From Dichotomicrobium sp964540795 (lineage in GTDB: Bacteria; Pseudomonadota; Alphaproteobacteria; Rhizobiales; Rhodomicrobiaceae), in NCBI GenBank assembly GCA_964540795.1, contig CAZINX010000022.1, forward strand, positions 1 to 30,072: DNA of 30,072 nt, read 5' to 3'. Made by a program: the position numbers and the translations under genes. Shown here one piece after another: positions 7,786 through 15,593 of the stretch (position 1 is its first letter; the number at the start of each line of letters is the position of its first letter). Below the pieces are notes generated by a model. The model searched no databases and had not been told where the DNA came from. It worked only from the letters and a program-made list of their open reading frames with translations.

Positions 7786-9058
7786 CGACTTCCGCGCGCG
7801 CCCAGTCCAGCAAGGTCTCGCGGTCGGCGGCGAAGTCGCCTTCAATCCAGCGCTGCTCCAGCGCGCGCAACGCCTCGCCGACCTCCGGCCCCGGCTTCAT
7901 CCCGAGCGCGAGCAGGTCGCTGCCCTTGAGCGGAAAGGCGGGCGGCTCCCACTCGTCCGGCAGCGCGAACAGCGCGTTCCACGCGGCATCCTCAACTCCG
8001 GCGCGCGCATCGCTCCAGGCCAGCAGCACGCCGCCGCGATAGACCTTCGGTCCGAGCCGATAAAGCGCCGCCTTCGCATCCAACGACGCCATGCCTGCGT
8101 CCAGCCGCCGCGCCGCGCGCGGCAGCGCCACCAGCTCGTCCCGCTCGGCATTCGACAGGCGCAGGTTGCGCGCAAGCCGCTCGGCCTCCTCCTCGACCCG
8201 CACCGCGAGCGCCGCCAGCCGGACCATCGGATCAGCCGTGAAGTCGCGCGCCCGCTGGATCGCCTGCACGCGAGCAAATGCTGTCAGCCGGGGCGCGCCG
8301 CCGAGCAGCCGCACCAGCACACCGGTGTCCATCATTGCCCGGAGCGACCGGCCCGCCGACCGCGCCGCCAGCAATCGCACTAGCTCGGTGTGCACGCGCT
8401 CGCCGGACAGCCGCTCCAGCCCCTCGCTCTCCTGCTCGATCGCGGCCAGCGCCTCGGCATCCATCGTCTCAGGCGGCGTCTCCCGCGCGCCGTATTCGGC
8501 CTCGAAGCGGAAGAAGCGCAGGATGCGCAGATAATCCTCGCGGATGCGCTCGTGCGGGTCGCCGATGAAGCGCACGCGCCGCGCCTGCAGGTCCGCGTAG
8601 CCGCCGAGCGGGTCGTAGACCGTGCCGTCCGGCCCGGCATAAAGCGCATTCATCGTAAAATCGCGCCGGCGCGCGTCGCTCGCCCAATCCCGGGTGAAGG
8701 TCACGCGGGCGTGGCGGCCATAGGTCTCGACGTCCTGGCGCAAGGTCGTGACCTCGATCGGCTCATGGTCGGGCACAAGCGTGACCGTGCCGTGCTCGGA
8801 GCCGGTGTCGACCGCCTTTACGCCGGCCTCTTCGGCGCGCCGCATCACTTCCTCCGGCGTCGCGGTCGTCGCAACGTCCACATCCGTCACGGGCACGCCC
8901 ATAAGCGCATTGCGCACCGTGCCGCCGACCGCGCGGGCCTCATGCCCGTCGCGATTGAGCAGCGCCAGCACCGTGCGGGTCGCGCGGCGCTCCAGCCACT
9001 CCGCGCCGGCGAGCAGCCCAGGCCAGACGTCGTTGCGCGTTTCTACCGGTTCGCTCAT
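7772..9058 (-). CDS. cca: CCA tRNA nucleotidyltransferase (class II)
   Basis: Adds or repairs the 3' CCA end of tRNAs from CTP and ATP. The 428-residue protein has the class II core: GGTVRNALMG (45-54), the metal-binding pair D59 and D61 in TDVDVAT, then RRDFTMNALY, VYDPLGGYADL, and IREDYLRILRFFRFEAEYG. The ATG at 9058 gives the normal length; the frame is open upstream but that part overlaps the DUF6111 gene and looks non-coding. It is the last gene of the DUF1285-NUDIX-DUF6111-cca run, 26 bases after DUF6111. Poly(A) polymerases share the head domain, but this gene order is usual for the CCA enzyme in Rhizobiales. Confidence 0.96.
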   Translation of the reverse strand: MSEPVETRNDVWPGLLAGAEWLERRATRTVLALLNRDGHEARAVGGTVRNALMGVPVTDVDVATTATPEEVMRRAEEAGVKAVDTGSEHGTVTLVPDHEPIEVTTLRQDVETYGRHARVTFTRDWASDARRRDFTMNALYAGPDGTVYDPLGGYADLQARRVRFIGDPHERIREDYLRILRFFRFEAEYGARETPPETMDAEALAAIEQESEGLERLSGERVHTELVRLLAARSAGRSLRAMMDTGVLVRLLGGAPRLTAFARVQAIQRARDFTADPMVRLAALAVRVEEEAERLARNLRLSNAERDELVALPRAARRLDAGMASLDAKAALYRLGPKVYRGGVLLAWSDARAGVEDAAWNALFALPDEWEPPAFPLKGSDLLALGMKPGPEVGEALRALEQRWIEGDFAADRETLLDWARAEVASRA

Positions 9059-9084
9059 GATCGTTCCCGAAGACCCATCCCGCG

Positions 9085-9348
9085 TTATTCCAGCCGGCCC
9101 GGCCTCAAAACGCCATCCTCGACGCGCGGCGGGATATAGCGCTGGCCCGGCTCGCCGGCCTCGAATTGTATGAAGTAGGCGATCGCCCCCATCATCAGGA
9201 TCAACCCGATGCCGAACAGAACGATCAGAGGCGTAAAATTGATCGGCTCGTTTTTGCCACGCCCGCCTTTGACCAGAAATACATATGCGAAATAGATGAT
9301 AAACGGCAGCAGCAGCAGGAACAGGTTGATCAGAATAATGCGGATCAT
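9085..9348 (-). CDS. DUF6111 family small membrane protein
   Basis: An 87-residue protein with two membrane-spanning stretches: residues 3-26 (IILINLFLLLLPFIIYFAYV) and about 41-62 (PLIVLFGIGLILMMGAIAYF). A short hydrophilic tail with RYIPPRVEDG follows. The motif and its position between a CoA diphosphatase and the CCA transferase match DUF6111. Function is unknown. Its ATG overlaps the NUDIX stop codon by four bases, so the two are probably translated together. Confidence 0.85.
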   Translation of the reverse strand: MIRIILINLFLLLLPFIIYFAYVFLVKGGRGKNEPINFTPLIVLFGIGLILMMGAIAYFIQFEAGEPGQRYIPPRVEDGVLRPGRLE

Positions 9349-9995
9349 TCGCTGTAGAGCCTTTCATACATACGCCGGAGAATGCCGGCGGTCGCTCCCC
9401 AGATATAGTGCTTCTTGTACGGCATCGCGTAGAAGCGCCGCGGCCGCCCGCGCCAGATGACCTCGCGGATCTGGTGGTTGGCCGGCGACATCAGGAACGC
9501 CAGCGGCGCCTCCAGAATCTCGGCGACCTCGTTATGGTCAGGTACGAGCGAGAACCCCTGGCGGACAATACCGAGAAACGGCGCGATGTCGAAACCCGTC
9601 GCGGTGCGGTAATCCTCCAGCCGGCCAAGGATGTCAACGAATTGCGGATGAAGGCCGATTTCCTCATAGGCCTCGCGCAGCGCGGCATTCACCGGCGCGC
9701 GGTCATGGGGGCCAATCTTGCCGCCGGGAAATGCGATCTGTCCGGCGTGCTGGGGCAGATGGTCTGACCGCCGCGTCAGCAGCACCGAAGCTCCGGCCGG
9801 ATGGATCGTCAGCGGGATCAGGACAGCGCAGGGCCGCCGGACCGGGCCGTGCGCATCGGCCTCCGGCCACTCCGGATTGAGTTCGTGGTCGCCGCCAGCC
9901 TGCGGCGCGGGCGCCGAGGCAATGCCGCCGCCGAGCCGGCGCTGGACGCGCTGGCGCAAATCGTCTTCGCTGAATTTCGGATGCGCGCTGGCCAA
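9345..9995 (-). CDS. NUDIX hydrolase, CoA diphosphatase type
   Basis: Likely hydrolyses coenzyme A or acyl-CoA to 3',5'-ADP and phosphopantetheine. The 216-residue protein carries the CoA-specific motif LLTRRSDHLPQHAGQIAFPGG (72-92) merged with the Nudix box, whose core REAYEEIGL (107-115) holds the metal-binding glutamates. A hydrophilic N-terminal extension precedes the fold. The C-terminus (MPYKKHYIWGATAGILRRMYE) is typical of the family. It starts 40 bases downstream of the DUF1285 gene and overlaps DUF6111 by four bases. Confidence 0.94.
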   Translation of the reverse strand: MASAHPKFSEDDLRQRVQRRLGGGIASAPAPQAGGDHELNPEWPEADAHGPVRRPCAVLIPLTIHPAGASVLLTRRSDHLPQHAGQIAFPGGKIGPHDRAPVNAALREAYEEIGLHPQFVDILGRLEDYRTATGFDIAPFLGIVRQGFSLVPDHNEVAEILEAPLAFLMSPANHQIREVIWRGRPRRFYAMPYKKHYIWGATAGILRRMYERLYSE

Positions 9996-10035
9996 CTGTC
10001 ACCTTCTCGCTGGACGGGCGGGCCAGCGGCAGCGA

Positions 10036-10638
10036 TCATGCTGACTGCGCGACCCGGGCGGCGCAGATCGGGAAGAACATCCCGGCGCTCCACAAGCCAA
10101 GATGCGGCACGCCGCCATAAACTTCCTCGCTCGCCAGCGCGGCCAGTTCAAACGCCACGGAGCGCGAACATCGCGCTTCCAGCCCGTCCCGGAGCAGAAC
10201 ATAAGGTATGAGGCCGCCGGTTTCCGCATCCCGCTCAAAGCGCACAGGGTTGTCGCGCCCGATCGTCACTTCCTCATCGAGATTCGTGCGCAGCTTCAGC
10301 TTGCCCTGCGACCCCTCGCCCTCGCAGGCAAGCTGGACACCGATGAACGGCGCGTCTTCGACCTCCACGCGCACTTTGTCGCACGGCGCGGCCAGAGAAT
10401 AACTGCGATAGCCGTCACGGCGAAGCGCCTTCGCGTACAGTTTCAGGACGCGCCGGCGCGTGATCGGACCATAACGCGAATGCCAGTTGCCGTGCCTGTC
10501 GATGCGGATTGGCGGGGCCGTCGAGGCGTCAACTTGCAGGGCGACGACGACCGGCTTGCGCGCCGCGCGAAGCTGAGGCCGGATGCGTCCGGTCCGCTTG
10601 ACCCGCGCCGCCCGTTTGAATGAAGCCCGATTCGCCAT
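10036..10638 (-). CDS. DUF1285 family protein
   Basis: A 200-residue cytoplasmic protein. The DUF1285 signature runs IRIDRHGNWHSRYGPITRRR (44-63), then a loose form of the family's phosphate-loop-like SLAAPCDKVRVEVEDAPFIG (80-99), then the conserved C-terminal beta-sandwich part with RDNPVRF. The function is not known. The first forty residues are unusually basic (KRAARVKRTGRIRPQLRAAR), unlike the acidic openings I associate with the family, so either the N-terminus has diverged or an internal start is used. GAGGGG lies about ten bases before the ATG at 10638. It heads the NUDIX-DUF6111-cca operon and diverges from moxR. Confidence 0.85.
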   Translation of the reverse strand: MANRASFKRAARVKRTGRIRPQLRAARKPVVVALQVDASTAPPIRIDRHGNWHSRYGPITRRRVLKLYAKALRRDGYRSYSLAAPCDKVRVEVEDAPFIGVQLACEGEGSQGKLKLRTNLDEEVTIGRDNPVRFERDAETGGLIPYVLLRDGLEARCSRSVAFELAALASEEVYGGVPHLGLWSAGMFFPICAARVAQSA

Positions 10639-10774
10639 GATCGCTGCCCCCTCGTGCGAACTTGCGAAACACCAGACCGCACTTTATGTGTCGGAAATCG
10701 AGATGACGTTGTGATACGCTCCAACACGAAGCAAGTAACTTATCGCGGCCATCAACAAGGTTTTGTGATCGAAA

Positions 10775-11776
10775 ATGGTGGATATACGGCAGTCCGAAGA
10801 TCGCATCATCCAGCAAATCGAAGAGGCCGCTGTCAAGATTCACAAGGCCCGGGAAGAAACGGAATCCGTCATTTTTGGACAGCAGCGCGTGATCGAGCAG
10901 TCGCTCATCACCCTTTTGTCGGGCGGTCACGCGCTTTTGATCGGCGTTCCCGGACTGGCGAAAACCAGCCTCGTTGAGGCCCTTGGCGCGGTCCTCGGCC
11001 TGGATTCGAAGCGCATCCAGTTCACGCCTGACCTGATGCCGTCGGATATCGTGGGATCCGAGGTTCTTGAGGAGAGCGAAACCGGCGCGCGCAGCTTTCG
11101 CTTCATTCCCGGGCCGGTTTTCACACAGCTCCTGATGGCCGACGAGGTGAACCGCGCCAGTCCGAAGACCCAATCTGCCCTGCTTCAGGCGATGCAGGAG
11201 CACCATGTGACGGTGGCGGGCGAGGGACACGAGTTGCCCACTCCCTTTCACGTCCTCGCCACGCAGAACCCGCTTGAGCAGGAAGGCACCTATCCGCTGC
11301 CCGAGGCGCAGCTCGATCGCTTCCTGCTGGAGATCAACGTAGATTACCCGGACGAGGCGGCCGAGCGCCAGATGCTGCTTGCGACCACTGGGGCGGACCG
11401 GCGCAAGCCCGGCCGGGTCATCACGCCCGACGAATTGATGGCGACGCAGCGACTCGTGCGCGAGATGCCCGTGGGCGAGAAGGTCGTGGATGCGATCCTG
11501 CGCGTCGTGCGCGCCGCGCGCCCTGGCACCCCGGACGCTTTACCGCGCATCAACGATCTCGTCGTCTGGGCTCCCGGTCCGCGCGCCACTCAGGCTATGA
11601 TGCTGACGATCCGGGCGCGCGCGCTGCTCGACGGGCGGTTGTCCCCGTCCATTGATGATGTCGCCGAACTGGCCGGGCCGGTCCTGCGTCACCGCATGGC
11701 GCTGTCTTTCTCCGCCCGCGCGGAGAATGTCACGATCGACGACGTGATCGGCGATCTCACCGAATTGTTGAATTAA
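10775..11776 (+). CDS. MoxR family AAA+ ATPase
   Basis: A 333-residue AAA+ ATPase of the MoxR type, thought to act as a chaperone that activates von Willebrand factor A (vWA) partner proteins encoded downstream. Walker A is GVPGLAKT (57-64), Walker B is LLMADE (119-124), and sensor 1 falls in ATQNP (162-166). The MoxR insert motif NPLEQEGTYPLPEAQLDRF is intact, and the lid domain ends near TELLN. It is the first gene of an operon with DUF58, DUF4159 and amidotransferase-like genes. It diverges from DUF1285 across about 136 bases that presumably hold both promoters, though I see no strong promoter match there. Confidence 0.96.
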   Translation: MVDIRQSEDRIIQQIEEAAVKIHKAREETESVIFGQQRVIEQSLITLLSGGHALLIGVPGLAKTSLVEALGAVLGLDSKRIQFTPDLMPSDIVGSEVLEESETGARSFRFIPGPVFTQLLMADEVNRASPKTQSALLQAMQEHHVTVAGEGHELPTPFHVLATQNPLEQEGTYPLPEAQLDRFLLEINVDYPDEAAERQMLLATTGADRRKPGRVITPDELMATQRLVREMPVGEKVVDAILRVVRAARPGTPDALPRINDLVVWAPGPRATQAMMLTIRARALLDGRLSPSIDDVAELAGPVLRHRMALSFSARAENVTIDDVIGDLTELLN

Positions 11777-11781
11777 GCAAG

Positions 11782-12756
11782 GTGCCACCACCAGCGATGC
11801 CGCAGCATTTTCCTGCGCCCGCGCCGCAAGACCTGGAGAACACGGCACATGCGCTGGCGACCCGTCTGCCTGCCCTCCTGATCGAGGCGAACCGGGCCGC
11901 GCACACCGTTGCGCACGGCATTCACGGCCGCCGCCGCGCCGGGCCGGGCGAGACCTTCTGGCAGTTCCGCCATTACGAGTCGACCGACACCGCGACCAGC
12001 ATCGACTGGCGGCGCTCGGCCGCCTCCGACCACCTGTTCGTCCGCGAGCGTGAATGGGAGGCCGCGCACACCGTCTGGCTCTGGCTCGACCTGTCGGACT
12101 CGATGGGCTTCCGCTCGCATCTCGCGGCGCAGACCAAGGCGGAACGCGCGATCATCCTCGGCTTCGCGATGGCCGAGCTGCTGATCCAGGGCGGCGAGCG
12201 CGTCGGCCTGCTCGGCCTGACCCCGCCCAGCACGAACCGGCGCGGCGTCCACCGCATGGCCGTGGCGCTGACCAAGCAGCTGCGAAGCGGGCAGCCCATC
12301 CCGAGCCTGCCGCCCTCGGCGCGCGTCAGCCGCTATGCCAATTGTCTGGTGTTGAGCGACTTTCTCGATCCCTTGGCCGACATCCAGAACAGCCTCCAGC
12401 GCATCGCCGACCAGAATGCGCGCGGCCATCTCGTTCAGGTGCTCGATCCGGCCGAGGAGACGCTGCCCTACGACGGGCGCGTGGAGTTCATCGCCAGCGA
12501 GACCGGCGAGCGCATCACCGCCGAGCGCGCCGGCGAGCTGCGTGAGCAATACCAGTCGCGACTGCAGGCGCACCGTGCCGAGATCGAGAGCTTCGCGCGC
12601 AAGCTGCAATGGCCGTTCCTGTGCCATCATACCGACCGGCCAGCCGAGGAAACGTTGCTGGCCCTGCACACGCGCATGGCAGGGCTGGACAAGCACTACC
12701 GCGCCAAGCCGGCCCGCCCGAGCGAGGCCGATATCACTGACAGCGCGGGAGGCTGA
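11782..12756 (+). CDS. DUF58 domain protein (vWA-like partner of MoxR)
   Basis: A 324-residue protein whose family contains a vWA-like domain and is the usual partner of MoxR ATPases. The DUF58 core is clear: ESTDTATSIDWRRSA near residues 72-86, then LFVREREWEAAHTVWLWLDLSDSMG, where DLSDSM is the MIDAS-like metal motif (D-x-S-x-S pattern). No signal peptide is visible, so it is probably cytoplasmic. The start is uncertain: the GTG at 11782 lies five bases after the moxR stop, and an in-frame ATG at 11797 is an equal candidate. It is followed by the DUF4159 gene after three bases. Confidence 0.93.
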   Translation: MPPPAMPQHFPAPAPQDLENTAHALATRLPALLIEANRAAHTVAHGIHGRRRAGPGETFWQFRHYESTDTATSIDWRRSAASDHLFVREREWEAAHTVWLWLDLSDSMGFRSHLAAQTKAERAIILGFAMAELLIQGGERVGLLGLTPPSTNRRGVHRMAVALTKQLRSGQPIPSLPPSARVSRYANCLVLSDFLDPLADIQNSLQRIADQNARGHLVQVLDPAEETLPYDGRVEFIASETGERITAERAGELREQYQSRLQAHRAEIESFARKLQWPFLCHHTDRPAEETLLALHTRMAGLDKHYRAKPARPSEADITDSAGG

Positions 12757-12759
12757 CGC

Positions 12760-15573
12760 ATGGGTCTGGGCGCACTGACATTCCTCAGTCCGTGGCTGCT
12801 GCTGGGTCTGGCCGCCATCCCGCTGATCTGGCTGTTGTTGCGCTTCACGCCGCCCAGCCCGAAGCGCATTACGTTCCCCGGCACGCGCCTGCTGGCCGGG
12901 CTGCAGTCGCGCGAGCGCACGCCTGCGCGCAGCCCGTGGTGGCTGACGGCGCTGCGGATTCTGCTGGTGACGCTCGCCATTCTTGCGCTTGCCGGCCCCG
13001 TGCTGAACCCGCCGGGCGCGCAAACATCGGGCGGCGCGCCCTTGCTGCTCGTCGTCGACAACGGCTGGAGCGCGGCGAGCCGGTGGGACGCGCGCATGTC
13101 CGCGATGGATAACGCGCTCGACGCGGCGCAGCGCAACGGCCAGACGGTCATCCTCGCGCCGACGGCGGGCCTCTCGCAAAGCTGGTCCGCCACGCCCGCC
13201 ACCCCCGCCGATGTGCGCGAACGCGCCGCGAGCCTGGAGCCGAAACCGTATGCGCCCGACCGGGCGCTCGTAGCGGACCGCCTGGGCGAAACCCTGCCCA
13301 CGGATCAGGCATTTGACGTGCTCTGGCTGAGCGATGGCATCGCCCATCCCGGCACGGAGGCGCTCGCGGCGCGCCTGCGCGATGTCGCCGATAGTCTGAC
13401 GGTGGTCAGCGACCCGAGCGTAGAAACGCCGCTTGGCATGTACGGTTACACTGGCGAGGACCGCTCGTTGCGCGCCCGCGTCCTGCGGCCCGGCGGCGAA
13501 GCCGTGTCCGGTCAGGTCCATGCGCTGTCCGCGCGCGGCGACCGGCTGGCCGAGGCGACCTTCAGCTTCGAGGCCGGCGCCATCTCCACCGAGGCCACCT
13601 TCGAACTGCCGCTGGAACTGCGCAACGATGTGGCGCAACTGCGCATCGCGGGCGAAAACTCGGCTGGCGCGGTGCATCTGATCGACGACCGGGCGCGCTG
13701 GCGGCGCGTCGGCATCATCACCGGCGAGGCGCGCGGACAGGCGCAGCCGCTGCTTTCGCAGTCCTACTACATCGAAAAGGCGCTGAACCCCTACGCCGAG
13801 GTCATCTCGGTATCCGAGCGCAATATCGCAGCGGCCGTCGATGACGTACTCGGCCGCTCACCGTCTGTCCTGATCCTGTCCGATGTCGGGCAACTCATCG
13901 GCCGGTCTTCCCAGCAGATCAGCAACTGGGTCGAGGACGGCGGGATGCTGATCCGCTTCGCGGGACCGCGCCTGGAGCGCGCCGGCGACCGGCTCATGCC
14001 CGTTCCGCTGCGCCGCGGCGGGCGCACCCTGGGCGGCGCGCTTTCCTGGAGCCAGCCGCAGAAGCTTGCGCCCTATCCGCCGGAAAGCCCCTTCGCCGGG
14101 ATGGCTGCGCCGGAAGACGTGACTGTCAACCGCCAGGTTCTGGCCGACCCGAGCGGGCTGGGCGACGCAGAGGTGTGGGTGCGGCTGCAGGACGGCACGC
14201 CGCTCGTGACGGCGCGACAGCGCGGCGACGGGCGGCTGGTGATGTTTCACGTCACAGCGAATTCCGACTGGTCGAATCTGCCGCTGTCGGGCGCATTCGT
14301 GGAGATGCTGCGCCGCGCCGTGGCGATGGCCGACACGGTCAGCCCGGCTGGCGATGCGGAGGCCGGCGGCAACGCCGGCGCGCGGGAGACCGGCTATCTG
14401 ATGCCGCGCCGCATCGTCGACGGGTTCGGCGTGCTTGGCCCGCCGCCGCCCACGGCAGCGCCCCTGCCCGCCGCCGAAACCGTATCGGCGGAACCCGGCC
14501 CACAGCGCCCGCCTGGGCTTTACGGGCCCCAGGGCGGCGCCTTCGCGCTCAACATCGTCCGCGAGGGCGCGGAGCTAAAACCGCTGGAACCGATATCGGG
14601 AGCGGAAATGACCATGTATCAGACCGGGGAAACCGTGGATCTCGCGCCGTGGCTGTTCGCCGCGGCGGTGGCTGTCTTCATCATCGAGAGCCTGGCGATC
14701 CTGCTGATGAACCTGCGTTCAGGCGGACGGCTGGCGGGCCGCTCGGCCGCAGTGCTCTTGGCCGTCGCCGCGCCTTTCGCGCTGGCGGGCGATGCGCGCG
14801 CTCAGGACGAGGACCGCCGCGCCGAGGCGCTCGCGCTGAAAGCGTCGCTGGAGACCCGGCTGGCCTATGTCATTACCGGCAACGAGCAGATTGACAGCGT
14901 CAGCCGCGCGGGGCTGGCGGGCCTGTCGGAAGTGCTGACAGCGCGGACGGCGGTCGAGCCGGCCGAGCCGGTCGGCCTCGACGTGGCGCGGGACGAACTG
15001 GTGTTCTTCCCGCTGATCTACTGGCCGGTGCCGCGCGAGCCTGCACCGCTCGACGACGAGACGCTGGCCCGCGTCGACGCCTACATGAAGCAGGGCGGGA
15101 TGATCGTCTTCGACACACGCGACCAGAACCGCCGCACCTTCGACGAGATGGGCCTGGGCGGCGCGCCGGGCGAGACCGGACTCGCCGCGCTGATCGGACG
15201 CCTCGACCTGCCGCGGCTTGAACCTGTGCCGCAGGAACACGTCCTGACCAAATCCTTCTATCTGCTCGATGAATTCCCCGGCCGCTGGGATGGCGGTCCG
15301 CTCTGGGTCGAGGCGCGCTCCGGGTCGGCCGAGCCGGGCCAGGCCGTGCGCGCGGACGGCGTCAGCTCGATCATCGTGACCTCCAACGACTTCGCCGGCG
15401 CATGGGCGCGGGACGATGGCGGCCGTGCGCTGTATCCGGTCGTGCCCGGCGGCGAGATGCAGCGAGAGATGGCCTACCGCACCGGCGTCAACATCGTGAT
15501 GTACGCGCTCACCGGCAACTACAAGGCCGACCAGGTGCATCTGCCGGCGCTCCTCGAACGCCTGGGCCAATAA
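12760..15573 (+). CDS. BatA-like / DUF4159 membrane protein
   Basis: A 937-residue membrane protein. The N-terminus has the BatA arrangement: a hydrophobic segment (FLSPWLLLGLAAIPLIWLLL, about 8-27), a short basic loop (RFTPPSPKRITFPGTRLL), then a second segment near 66-84. A vWA-like periplasmic or cytosolic domain follows (LLLVVDNGWSAASR), then an extended region with a glutamine-amidotransferase-like part. Another helix lies near 628-650, and a stretch near 665-682 ends in AGDARAQ and looks like an internal signal sequence. From about 700 to the end is DUF4159 (LAYVITGNEQIDSVS, FPLIYWPVP, GGMIVFDTRDQN). Function is unknown, probably in envelope integrity with the MoxR and DUF58 products. 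Confidence 0.9.
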   Translation: MGLGALTFLSPWLLLGLAAIPLIWLLLRFTPPSPKRITFPGTRLLAGLQSRERTPARSPWWLTALRILLVTLAILALAGPVLNPPGAQTSGGAPLLLVVDNGWSAASRWDARMSAMDNALDAAQRNGQTVILAPTAGLSQSWSATPATPADVRERAASLEPKPYAPDRALVADRLGETLPTDQAFDVLWLSDGIAHPGTEALAARLRDVADSLTVVSDPSVETPLGMYGYTGEDRSLRARVLRPGGEAVSGQVHALSARGDRLAEATFSFEAGAISTEATFELPLELRNDVAQLRIAGENSAGAVHLIDDRARWRRVGIITGEARGQAQPLLSQSYYIEKALNPYAEVISVSERNIAAAVDDVLGRSPSVLILSDVGQLIGRSSQQISNWVEDGGMLIRFAGPRLERAGDRLMPVPLRRGGRTLGGALSWSQPQKLAPYPPESPFAGMAAPEDVTVNRQVLADPSGLGDAEVWVRLQDGTPLVTARQRGDGRLVMFHVTANSDWSNLPLSGAFVEMLRRAVAMADTVSPAGDAEAGGNAGARETGYLMPRRIVDGFGVLGPPPPTAAPLPAAETVSAEPGPQRPPGLYGPQGGAFALNIVREGAELKPLEPISGAEMTMYQTGETVDLAPWLFAAAVAVFIIESLAILLMNLRSGGRLAGRSAAVLLAVAAPFALAGDARAQDEDRRAEALALKASLETRLAYVITGNEQIDSVSRAGLAGLSEVLTARTAVEPAEPVGLDVARDELVFFPLIYWPVPREPAPLDDETLARVDAYMKQGGMIVFDTRDQNRRTFDEMGLGGAPGETGLAALIGRLDLPRLEPVPQEHVLTKSFYLLDEFPGRWDGGPLWVEARSGSAEPGQAVRADGVSSIIVTSNDFAGAWARDDGGRALYPVVPGGEMQREMAYRTGVNIVMYALTGNYKADQVHLPALLERLGQ

Positions 15574-15593
15574 GGCCGGCGCAAGGATTTCGC